DNA of 31,374 nucleotides from UBA6165 sp044233745 (GTDB lineage Bacteria > Bacteroidota > Bacteroidia > Flavobacteriales_D > Crocinitomicaceae), in assembly GCA_044233745.1 (NCBI GenBank), contig JBIIJN010000024.1:1-31374 (forward strand). The letters are read 5' to 3'. Below are positions 15,424 through 22,857 of this stretch, in pieces (positions within the stretch are counted from its first letter, which is position 1; the number at the start of each line of letters is the position of its first letter). Below the pieces are notes generated by a model that was given only the letters and a program-made list of their open reading frames with translations, was not told the origin of the DNA and searched no databases. The translations under genes and the position numbers were made by a program.

Positions 15424-16655
15424 TGCCAAACCTGAAAATATATAGTCTAATAGTATTCGGTTTCTTCACATGGAACTTGGCGGCTCAGCCCACCCGTGCC
15501 CTCGTGAGTGAAGCTCCTTATATTTTTCTTGAACACAATGCGCTACAATTTCCGGGAAGCAAAAAAACTGCTGAACTCTTTTTCAAAAAAATGAAAACCT
15601 TGGCGTTTTACGGTCAGGGTCAAATTCAAGTATTGCATATCGGTGGTTCGCATATTCAAGCCGATATTTATTCCAATAGAATGCGCAATCACTTGTCAAA
15701 TTTCCTACCCAATTTGATGAGCGCCAGGGGTTTAATTTTCCCATACAGCACGGCAAAAACCAATAATCCAAGGAACTATAAAGTGAACCATACTGGCAAA
15801 TGGTCAGCCGTTAGAAATGTAGATAGAACCCTAGCAAATCCTTTGGGTTTAAGCGGTATCAGCGTTTCCACATCAGATACAACTGCTGCCATATCCTTCT
15901 CGTTTGATACCCCGAAAGAAACACAGCACGATTTCATTCGACTCAAAGTACTTCACAACACAGATTCGCTATCTTTTGGCATCAAATGGTTGGGGAATGA
16001 CAGCGCCAAAATCACCCGTGAAGATGGCTTTAGTGTGATAGAATTTGAACGATTCCAGACTGAAATTGCCATCGGATTTGAAAAAAATGATTCCATTCAA
16101 AATCGATTCGTTCTCCATGGACTTATTTTGGAATCGGACCGACCTGGATTCGTTTATAGCTCGGTAGGTGTGAATGGAGCAAGCACTTGGTCTTATTTAA
16201 AATGCGAGCTGTTTTCAAAACATCTTGCACACGTACCACCCGATATTGTGTTTTTTGGAATTGGCATCAACGACGCCCACGACCCCAATTTTTCTGAAAA
16301 GAACTACGCCGCCAATTATGAAAAAATTATGGCTCAAATAAAGGCCGTCAACCCAAAGGTTTTCTTTGTATTCATAACCAACAACGATTCCTATAATCAG
16401 AACAAAAAGTTAAACACAAATGCACCCTTGGTTCAAAAAGTGATGTTTGATTTAGCACAAAAACATGAGGGTGCAGTTTGGGATTTGTTTTCCATTATGG
16501 GTGGATTAAAAAGTTCAACCATGTGGCGCGATGCCAATCTGATGGCCAAAGACAGAATACATTTCAGTGGTGAAGGATACAATTTGCTAGGCGATTTGCT
16601 ATTCAACGCATTCATGGAGGCCTTTGAAGAATATTTAAAAACACAAGCCAAGTAA
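15423..16655 (+). CDS. Secreted SGNH-type hydrolase or acyltransferase, second copy
   Basis: 410 residues, signal peptide about 1-21 (ending NLAAQ). Block I reads VLHIGGSHIQAD, with Ser76 as nucleophile but Gly in place of the usual Asp of GDS; this Asp is not part of the catalytic triad. GIN (281-283) provides the block III Asn, and DRIH (377-380) the Asp and His. A beta-sandwich-like insert (about 140-240) lies between blocks, as in carbohydrate-binding or AlgX-like proteins. It is not a recent duplicate of the gene before it; the two share only the catalytic layout. Its start overlaps the previous stop (TAATG), and the MBOAT gene begins 3 bp after its stop. Inferred role: periplasmic acetyl transfer or esterase activity on a surface glycan. 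Confidence 0.85.
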   Translation: MPNLKIYSLIVFGFFTWNLAAQPTRALVSEAPYIFLEHNALQFPGSKKTAELFFKKMKTLAFYGQGQIQVLHIGGSHIQADIYSNRMRNHLSNFLPNLMSARGLIFPYSTAKTNNPRNYKVNHTGKWSAVRNVDRTLANPLGLSGISVSTSDTTAAISFSFDTPKETQHDFIRLKVLHNTDSLSFGIKWLGNDSAKITREDGFSVIEFERFQTEIAIGFEKNDSIQNRFVLHGLILESDRPGFVYSSVGVNGASTWSYLKCELFSKHLAHVPPDIVFFGIGINDAHDPNFSEKNYAANYEKIMAQIKAVNPKVFFVFITNNDSYNQNKKLNTNAPLVQKVMFDLAQKHEGAVWDLFSIMGGLKSSTMWRDANLMAKDRIHFSGEGYNLLGDLLFNAFMEAFEEYLKTQAK

Positions 16656-16658
16656 ACA

Positions 16659-18332
16659 ATGACACTCGAGCAAATAATCAATTTCATTACCAGCGGATTT
16701 GTTTACAACGAGAACTCCGTTTTGATTTTCACGCGCTACACCTTTTGGATATTTTTTGCCATCGCCTATTTGGTTTATGTGAAAATTCATCAAAAAATTG
16801 CGCTGCGCAACAGTTACTTGTTTCTTATCAGTTTGTTCTTTTATTACAAAATAAGTGGGCTCTTTTTTATATTACTGATATTTAGTACAATAATCGACTA
16901 TTTCGTTGGATTAGCCATACACAAAACAAGCTCTCAACGCAAACGATTAACCTTTTTGGTGTTTAGCATCGTGGTGAATTTATTGGTTTTGTCTTACTTC
17001 AAATACGCCTATTTTTTTACAGAAAGCTACAACGCTATGTTCGATACCAATTTCGAAGTAATCAATCGCTTGTCGCAGCTTTCTAACTATTTTTTCAGCA
17101 CGGAATACGACATCCATAAAATTTTCTTACCCGTTGGCATTTCCTACTTTACATTCCAAACCATAAGCTACTCTGTTGATGTTTACCGCCGCAGAATTGA
17201 ACCCGTGCGCAACATTTTGGATTTCGGCTTTTACGTTTCATTCTTCCCACAGCTTGTCGCTGGACCTATTGTAAGAGCCAATGAATTTGTGCCTCAGCTA
17301 TACAAGCCATTCTCTTTAAACTCAAGAGAATATGGTGTTGCCATTTTTATGATTCTGGCTGGTTTGACCAAGAAGCTCATTTTTGGAGACTACATCGCGG
17401 TAAATTTCATCGATCGCATTTACGAAAACCCGATGATGTTTACAGGATTCGAAAATCTGATGGCGCTTTTTGCTTATTCTCTTCAAGTGTATTGTGACTT
17501 TTCGGGTTACACGGATATTGCTATTGGTTTGGCGATATTGATGGGTTTTCATCTGCCAACCAACTTCAATTCGCCCTACAAAGCGCAAAGCACCGCAGAA
17601 TTTTGGGGCAGGTGGCACATTTCCCTATCCACGTGGCTCAAAGACTATCTGTATATCCCTTTAGGCGGCAATAGAACAGCTAGTTACGGCACGTGGATTA
17701 CGCTTGCGGCCATTATGCTGATGATTGTATTCTTGAGTCACGAACCTAAACTCATCATTCTTTTTGTAGGTTTAGCCGCATTAATTGCGCTCTCTTTCCG
17801 CCTTTTCCCAAAAATAAAAGTACTCATTGTGCGCGATATCAACTTGATGATTACCATGTTACTGGGTGGACTTTGGCATGGCGCATCTTGGAATTTTGTG
17901 ATTTGGGGAGGATTAAACGGTTTGGGCGTGGTTTGGTATAAATACTGGAGCAAAATCAGTCCGTTTAAAAACAGCAACCACATTTTAGTGAGAATTTATG
18001 CCATTGGTCTGACCTTTATTTTTATTTCTGTGGTGCGCATTTTCTTCCGAGCGCAAGATTTGGAAACAGTTCAAATCATGACCAATCAGATTTTGCATAA
18101 TTTCAGTGCGCATTTGATTTGGGATGTGATTGTTGGTTACAAATGGGTCATGTCGATGATTGTTGTTGGACTGGTGCTGCACTGGTTACCACAAGCAACC
18201 AAAGATAAATTCAAAAATATCTTTATCGAGAGCAACGACACCGTGAAAATTGGTTTGAGCCTCATCATTGTTTTTGTGATTATTCAATTCATTTCCTCTG
18301 GACTGCAGCCGTTTATTTATTTTCAGTTTTGA
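16659..18332 (+). CDS. MBOAT-family O-acyltransferase (AlgI/PatA-like)
   Basis: A 557-residue polytopic membrane protein with about a dozen hydrophobic segments. It carries the full AlgI-type signatures: LPVGISYFTFQTISY (157-171), FFPQLVAGPIVR (195-206), the loop EFWGRWHISLSTWLKDYLYI (314-333) with His320, and GGLWHGASWNFVIWG (403-417) with His407, the two histidines needed for activity in AlgI. Such proteins carry acyl groups, usually acetyl, across the inner membrane for periplasmic partners that acylate alginate, peptidoglycan or other glycans. The two SGNH genes directly upstream are the expected partners. The acceptor cannot be read from the sequence; the LysM protein in the same operon points to peptidoglycan or an associated glycan. 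Confidence 0.93.
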   Translation: MTLEQIINFITSGFVYNENSVLIFTRYTFWIFFAIAYLVYVKIHQKIALRNSYLFLISLFFYYKISGLFFILLIFSTIIDYFVGLAIHKTSSQRKRLTFLVFSIVVNLLVLSYFKYAYFFTESYNAMFDTNFEVINRLSQLSNYFFSTEYDIHKIFLPVGISYFTFQTISYSVDVYRRRIEPVRNILDFGFYVSFFPQLVAGPIVRANEFVPQLYKPFSLNSREYGVAIFMILAGLTKKLIFGDYIAVNFIDRIYENPMMFTGFENLMALFAYSLQVYCDFSGYTDIAIGLAILMGFHLPTNFNSPYKAQSTAEFWGRWHISLSTWLKDYLYIPLGGNRTASYGTWITLAAIMLMIVFLSHEPKLIILFVGLAALIALSFRLFPKIKVLIVRDINLMITMLLGGLWHGASWNFVIWGGLNGLGVVWYKYWSKISPFKNSNHILVRIYAIGLTFIFISVVRIFFRAQDLETVQIMTNQILHNFSAHLIWDVIVGYKWVMSMIVVGLVLHWLPQATKDKFKNIFIESNDTVKIGLSLIIVFVIIQFISSGLQPFIYFQF

Positions 18333-18338
18333 CAAAGC

Positions 18339-18446
18339 AGCTGGCGACTGGCAACTAGCAGCTGGCCATGAGTCCAGTAAATAGTAAAGTAAATCAAGCA
18401 AAAGCTAGCAGCTAGCAGCCAACATCTAGACGCCAACATCTAGACG
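18339..18446. repeat. Heptamer-periodic repeat between MBOAT and mazG-like genes
   Basis: Four contiguous heptamers of type RRCTRGC (AGCTGGC, GACTGGC, AACTAGC, AGCTGGC) cover 18339-18366. After 36 unrelated bases, heptads resume at 18403 with AGCTAGC twice, then AGCCAAC, ATCTAGA, CGCCAAC, ATCTAGA, giving an exact 14-nt direct repeat (CCAACATCTAGACG) at 18419-18432 and 18433-18446. The stop codon of the convergent mazG-like gene (18440-18442) lies inside the second copy. Confidence 0.8.
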
Positions 18447-18772
18447 CCATTTATCTTCTCATTATCCAAATGCCGCGTAGCATCCCTTTTCGTTTTCTTT
18501 TCGAAATTTTTGCGAATGGCCTCTTCTAAATCCACACCAGTTTGATTGGCAATGCAGGTAAGAACAAAAATCACATCGGCCATTTCATCGCCCAAATCCT
18601 TGCCTTTGTCCGATTCTTTTTCACTTTGCTCGCCATATCTGCGCGACATAATGCGGGCCATCTCCCCTACTTCCTCCACCAAAATGGTCATGTTGGTAAG
18701 TTCGTTGAAATAACGCACGCCATATTCCTTGATCCATGCATCTGTTTTGGCTTGTAATTCCTTGATTTCCAT
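18440..18772 (-). CDS. MazG-like nucleotide pyrophosphohydrolase
   Basis: A small, 110-residue all-alpha NTP pyrophosphohydrolase of the MazG/dUTPase superfamily, which hydrolyses (d)NTPs to NMP and pyrophosphate and commonly serves housecleaning. The metal-binding helices are visible: EEVGE at 33-37 and DEMAD at 62-66, followed by the hydrophobic helix VIFVLTCIANQTGVDLEEAI. The length is that of a single-domain member, not the two-domain MazG of E. coli. The stop codon and C-terminal Val lie in a 14-nt intergenic repeat, so the extreme C-terminus may have been set by that repeat. A weak -7 box (TATTTTCG) lies 3 bp upstream of the ATG. Confidence 0.9.
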   Translation of the reverse strand: MEIKELQAKTDAWIKEYGVRYFNELTNMTILVEEVGEMARIMSRRYGEQSEKESDKGKDLGDEMADVIFVLTCIANQTGVDLEEAIRKNFEKKTKRDATRHLDNEKINGV

Positions 18773-18946
18773 ACACGAAAATACAACTATTTGAATTTGC
18801 TGCTTATCAACGATTTGAAAAAGTTTCTAACATTTTTTGGTATTTTCAAATTAAATAAACTAAAATTGTGGTGCTTTAAAACATATTTTTTTGAATAGCG
18901 GAATCCGAAAAGCTTATAGAGTAGGAAAATTAAAACACGTTTTACT

Positions 18947-19579
18947 ATGAAAATTATTATTAAACATCAAGAATCTTATTCAAGAGGAGAATTAATATTG
19001 AGGAGTATGTTTGGTTTCATTTATATCATGATACCTCATTTATTCGTTCAATTATTTTTAGCGATTGGACTTATGTTCATCAATATTGCTCGTTTTTGGA
19101 TTATCCTTTTCACCGGCAAATGGCCAAAAGGTCTCTTTGATTATGCTGTAAAGTTGAATCGCTATGGTCTTCGAATTGCTGCAAGAAATCATAATTTAGT
19201 AGATGGTTATCCGCAATTTGGCTTAAATGGTACAGATGATGTAACTGCATTCGATATTGAACATAAAGAAACTTACAGCAGAGCTTCATTAATTTTAAGA
19301 GCGCTATTTGGACCTCTGATGCTTATACCTCATTTCATCGTTTTGTTGTTTAAAATGATTGGTTTGATGTTTGTAAAAATGATTGCATGGTGGATTGTTT
19401 TGATCACAGGAAAGTACCCTAAAGGGATGTTTGATTTTGTTGTTGGCGTTTTGCGTCATAATTACAGATTGACCAACTACTTGTATTTCTTATCTGATGG
19501 ATACCCATCTTTCAGCAACTCTCCTGCTCCAGGTGAAATCACTGAATTTGGTGATGAAATCAATGAAATAGGCGCATAA
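18947..19579 (+). CDS. Tandem DUF4389 membrane protein
   Basis: 210 residues formed by an internal duplication. Half one (about 6-92) and half two (about 105-190) align from end to end: HQESYSRGELILRSMFG with HKETYSRASLILRALFG, then IPHLFVQLFLAIGLMFI with IPHFIVLLFKMIGLMFV, FTGKWPKGLFDY with ITGKYPKGMFDF, and DGYPQF with DGYPSF. Each half has one long or two close hydrophobic helices. DUF4389 is a membrane domain of unknown function. The gene has its own upstream region of 174 bp and a strong terminator. Codon use is more AT-rich than in the neighbours, as in abundantly expressed small membrane proteins, but this is only an impression. Confidence 0.85.
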   Translation: MKIIIKHQESYSRGELILRSMFGFIYIMIPHLFVQLFLAIGLMFINIARFWIILFTGKWPKGLFDYAVKLNRYGLRIAARNHNLVDGYPQFGLNGTDDVTAFDIEHKETYSRASLILRALFGPLMLIPHFIVLLFKMIGLMFVKMIAWWIVLITGKYPKGMFDFVVGVLRHNYRLTNYLYFLSDGYPSFSNSPAPGEITEFGDEINEIGA

Positions 19580-19603
19580 TTTTTGCCTCTTATGAAAAAA
19601 CAG

Positions 19604-19633
19604 AAAAGAGTCTCATTTGAGGCTCTTTTTTTT
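19604..19633. terminator. Bidirectional terminator between DUF4389 and the hydroxylase gene
   Basis: AAGAGTCTCA and TGAGGCTCTT form ten pairs with one T-G wobble (19606-19627), followed by a T run to 19633 on the plus strand; A residues to the left give T's on the minus strand. The minus-strand stop codon at 19632-19634 overlaps its edge. Confidence 0.88.
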
Positions 19634-20498
19634 ATTTCATCTCCGCCCTAAGTTGTTCGGATGTTTTTCGACTGCCATCATGACTCCAACCAGGTGGACC
19701 AAAAACATACCCCAGTTTGGCGCTTAAATTTGGAGCGCTTTTCACATCGTCCCAAATGGCTTTCCACTCGTGAAACACAACCGTGGTGGGCTTGTGGTCT
19801 GGGATGTTTGTTGTAAGACCATAAACCACATCTTCTGTTTCTTCTTGATAAGTGCCAAAAAGCCTATCCCAAAAAATGAAAATCATCCCCATGTTTTTGT
19901 CCAAATAACGCACATTGCTACCATGATGAACACGATGATTGCTCGGGGTGGCAAAAAAATAATCCAAAATGCCCAGTTTGCCCACATATTGCGTATGAAT
20001 TAAAATGCCATAAATCTGTGTGATGGAATACATCAACATGATGTCTAGCGGGTCGAAACCCAGCCAAGCAATGGGAATAAAAAACATAAACCGATACATG
20101 GGCTGAAAAACGGAAGAACGAAATCCAACTGTTAAATTGAACTCCTCTGAAGAATGGTGCGTGACGTGAATTGCCCAAAATAAGCGCACATAGTGGTCCA
20201 AATAATGCAGCCAAAAGAACATGAAATCTTCCAGAATAAGCAACACAAACCAATAAAGGAATACATGTTCGATTTGAACAATTTTCATGGAAAAAAAATA
20301 GCCCAGCACAAACAATGTAAATGCGCGCATGATTACATCGAGACCCATGTTGATCAGCATGAGATAAAAATTTTCAAGCGTGCCCCTGAAAGAATACTTG
20401 TGCTGCTTGAAATAAGCCGATAACAAAATTTCAGCGCCAATCAACACAACATAGAGCGGTGTTGAAATTATGATGATCCATGTTTCTTTAAAATCCAT
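19632..20498 (-). CDS. Sterol desaturase / fatty-acid hydroxylase family membrane protein
   Basis: A 288-residue di-iron membrane oxygenase. The ATG at 20498 is preferred because a TTG at 20531 lies upstream of the -7 box. The eight-histidine signature is seen in three clusters: FWLHYLDHYVRLFWAIHVTHHSSEEFN gives H-x-x-x-H, then H-x-x-HH, and NHRVHHG adds the third; a further His occurs at HTQY. Hydrophobic segments are at about 8-28, 50-75 and 80-100. Relatives hydroxylate or desaturate sterols, fatty acids, carotenoids or alkylglycerols; the substrate here is unknown. The gene is convergent with DUF4389 and lies after the protease terminator. Confidence 0.88.
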   Translation of the reverse strand: MDFKETWIIIISTPLYVVLIGAEILLSAYFKQHKYSFRGTLENFYLMLINMGLDVIMRAFTLFVLGYFFSMKIVQIEHVFLYWFVLLILEDFMFFWLHYLDHYVRLFWAIHVTHHSSEEFNLTVGFRSSVFQPMYRFMFFIPIAWLGFDPLDIMLMYSITQIYGILIHTQYVGKLGILDYFFATPSNHRVHHGSNVRYLDKNMGMIFIFWDRLFGTYQEETEDVVYGLTTNIPDHKPTTVVFHEWKAIWDDVKSAPNLSAKLGYVFGPPGWSHDGSRKTSEQLRAEMK

Positions 20499-20509
20499 TT
20501 CTGAGGGCG

Positions 20510-20542
20510 CAAAAGTACACCTTTGTTTCAATTTTAGGCAAA
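20510..20542 (-). promoter_or_regulatory. Promoter of the hydroxylase gene (TTTG, 21 bp, TACTTTTG)
   Basis: On the minus strand, TTTG (20542-20539) and TACTTTTG (20517-20510) are separated by 21 bp, matching the Bacteroidota -33/-7 layout, and the box ends 11 bp before the ATG. The TTTG is the end of the T-tract of the upstream protease terminator. Confidence 0.55.
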
Positions 20543-20570
20543 AAAAAATCTGCCAGTTGCCCAGCAGATT
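20540..20570 (-). terminator. Intrinsic terminator of the M43 protease gene
   Basis: On the minus strand AATCTGC and GCAGATT (20570-20564 and 20553-20547) form a 7-bp stem with a 10-base loop, followed by a run of about eight T (to 20540). Confidence 0.8.
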
Positions 20571-20591
20571 CTAAATAACAAAAAACTTTTT

Positions 20592-22709
20592 CTAATTTTT
20601 GATAAACGGCTTTACTACCACGCCACCTGCACCAACAATCTCTACCATGTACATACCTTGGCTCAAGTTGGCCACATCAAACAAAACAACATTTTGACCC
20701 AATTGCCCTTGAATGTGATACACTTGAATCTCTTTTCCAGACAAGTCTACAATGCGCACTTGCAAATCAGCATCCATGCCTAAAGACAATTCTAAAGCCA
20801 TTTCAGCATCGGCAGGGTTCGGGTAAAGTACAACATCTGTAACTTGAACCCCATCTATACCTTCAACAAATAATGGGTCGTTTGTGCCTGCATACAAGTT
20901 AATGTCATCCAGATAAATGTTGTTGCCACCACCCGCTTTGAACTCAAATTTGAAACGCACATTGTCCACAAAGAAACTGCTGTTGATGTTTGTAACGTGC
21001 CATGTCTTCCAATCACCTTGCGAACTCGGAGTCCAAGACGTTGATTGTACGTCACCAACTGATAAATTCGATGCGCTCAATGTTCTTCTTGTTGACCAAG
21101 TTTGACCACAATCAGTAGAAGCCATAACCTTTAATCTATCGCTATTGGTCGTGTTTCTTCGTTTAAATGATGTTCTAAAAGTCATCGTAACCACATCAGA
21201 TTCTGTGAAAGATGACAAATCAAAACTTTGTGAATAAAGATCATCTAAACTTTCCTCTTCTTGATTTAAGTTCAAAATACGCATACATCTGTTTCCAGTA
21301 AATCCAGTTCCATTATAAATTTGCCAACCATTGTTGTTGCCATAATTTAATTCTGACCAAAGATTGGTGCTGGCCAATGAAGCGTAATCTTCAAAGCCTT
21401 CAAGCACCGGCAAAGCAGATTCTTTAGGCACGACTTTGACAAAATTAGTGATCGTTTTAGTATTAGAAAGATTACCATCTCCAGCAGTAAGTGTTACAGC
21501 GTATTGTCCGGGAATAGAATAAGTAACCACTGGATTTTGCTCGGTAGATGTAGCTGGTGTGCCACCTGGGAAACTCCACAACCATTCAGTGGCTGTGTGC
21601 ACACTCTCGTCGATAAATTGAATTGTAGCACCCGGACAAACTTCGTTGGTGTTTGATCTAAAATCAGCACGACAGAAAACCAAGTCGTCATTAACACCCG
21701 TGAAATTGAGATTCGCCGTGGTGTGTAAGTTGTTTCTTCCACCTGTAGAAGCATTCAAAGCAGCATGCATACGCGCTTTTTGACCTTCTGTAAACATTTT
21801 AGAACAATACGAATATTCCATGAAATTTTCTACATTATCCAAAGAACCACAGGTCTCACCATTCGTGTTACAAGATGTCCAACCAATTGTGTTTGGTGTG
21901 TCTGCTACGCCATCATCAGTATTACAATTGGATTGCAAACCGGGCTCATTCGAATTGCCCCAAAGGTGTGGTAAGTTGAACCAGTGTCCAACCTCGTGAG
22001 ACAAGGCCGTAGAAGCATAATTTGAGCTTGTTCCGATTCTACCTACATAATTGTGAAGAATGTAAATACCGTTGGATAATCCTGTGCCACCCCAATTGTT
22101 TGGATAGTTGGTATAGCCCGCTGCACCATTGGCATAAGGTACCACAAAAATATTCAAGTAACGATTGCTCGGAAAATTACCATGAGCTGCCTGAACAGCT
22201 GCTGCTTGCTCACCACCAGAGCCATAAGCCGCTGTAGTGAATGTTCTAGTAATTCCTTTGAAACATTCTCCGTTGTTCTTTTTCTTGGCCAAACGAAATT
22301 CAACCTCAACATCGGCAACAATAGGCAAGAAAGCAGAATTCACATTCATCCAGTTATTGTTCATCTTATTGAAGTCTTCATTCATGCGAGCAACAGCATC
22401 ATAAATTTGCTCGTCGCTGATGTTTTCTTCGCCGCCCGTATGCAACACGTGAAATACAACAGGTATAACATAAAGTGCAACACGCGCATTCGGATCGTAT
22501 TCATTTTGAATAAAATATTGCGTAAAGGCCTCCAATTGTGCTCTTTCAGCATCGATTATTGCGCGCATGTTTGGATCTCTGCGCAACTCTTCCAAATGAT
22601 GGTCGGTGTAACACGGCATATTGCCATTGGCATCATGAAAATGCTCATGTTTTTGCGCAAAAGTCGATAAAGACAAAATAGATAAGACTAGAGTAAAAAA
22701 CTTCTTCAT
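20592..22709 (-). CDS. Secreted M43 (pappalysin-type) metalloprotease with PKD and T9SS sorting domains
   Basis: 705 residues from the ATG at 22709, which starts a clean signal peptide (MKKFFTLVLSILSLSTFAQ); the longer frame to 22745 has no signal before it. The metzincin zinc site HEVGHWFNLPH is at 238-248, with the Met-turn at about 297 (FMEYS); cysteines around 262-302 fit the pappalysin fold. A PKD domain follows at about 348-428 (WLWSFPGGTPATST, YSIPGQYAVTLTA), then a MAM/CUB-like beta domain (about 435-620), and a type IX secretion C-terminal domain (about 630-705: VVLYPNPADAEM, LSGKEIQV, LSQGMYMVEI, KPFIKN). It should be exported by the T9SS and act outside the cell or on its surface, for nutrient proteolysis or precursor processing. 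Confidence 0.93.
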   Translation of the reverse strand: MKKFFTLVLSILSLSTFAQKHEHFHDANGNMPCYTDHHLEELRRDPNMRAIIDAERAQLEAFTQYFIQNEYDPNARVALYVIPVVFHVLHTGGEENISDEQIYDAVARMNEDFNKMNNNWMNVNSAFLPIVADVEVEFRLAKKKNNGECFKGITRTFTTAAYGSGGEQAAAVQAAHGNFPSNRYLNIFVVPYANGAAGYTNYPNNWGGTGLSNGIYILHNYVGRIGTSSNYASTALSHEVGHWFNLPHLWGNSNEPGLQSNCNTDDGVADTPNTIGWTSCNTNGETCGSLDNVENFMEYSYCSKMFTEGQKARMHAALNASTGGRNNLHTTANLNFTGVNDDLVFCRADFRSNTNEVCPGATIQFIDESVHTATEWLWSFPGGTPATSTEQNPVVTYSIPGQYAVTLTAGDGNLSNTKTITNFVKVVPKESALPVLEGFEDYASLASTNLWSELNYGNNNGWQIYNGTGFTGNRCMRILNLNQEEESLDDLYSQSFDLSSFTESDVVTMTFRTSFKRRNTTNSDRLKVMASTDCGQTWSTRRTLSASNLSVGDVQSTSWTPSSQGDWKTWHVTNINSSFFVDNVRFKFEFKAGGGNNIYLDDINLYAGTNDPLFVEGIDGVQVTDVVLYPNPADAEMALELSLGMDADLQVRIVDLSGKEIQVYHIQGQLGQNVVLFDVANLSQGMYMVEIVGAGGVVVKPFIKN

Positions 22710-22742
22710 GGTAGTTTTATTTAGTTTTGATGGGTTTGGGGA

Positions 22743-22750
22743 CAAATATA
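22743..22750 (-). promoter_or_regulatory. -7 promoter box TATATTTG for the M43 protease
   Basis: Exact TAnnTTTG match on the minus strand, 33 bp before the ATG at 22709. Confidence 0.4.
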
Positions 22751-22828
22751 AAACAATAAAATTATATTTTGGTTCGTTGAATACATGAATGGTTTAAATC
22801 CTAAAAGAAAAGGGAGATGATAATTTTC

Positions 22829-22836
22829 TACTTTTG
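22829..22836 (+). promoter_or_regulatory. -7 promoter box TACTTTTG for the DUF5686 gene
   Basis: Exact TAnnTTTG match. It contains the TTG at 22834, so that codon is unlikely to be translated and the start must be further downstream. Confidence 0.45.
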
Positions 22837-22857
22837 TCTAATTCTGAAAAGCATATT

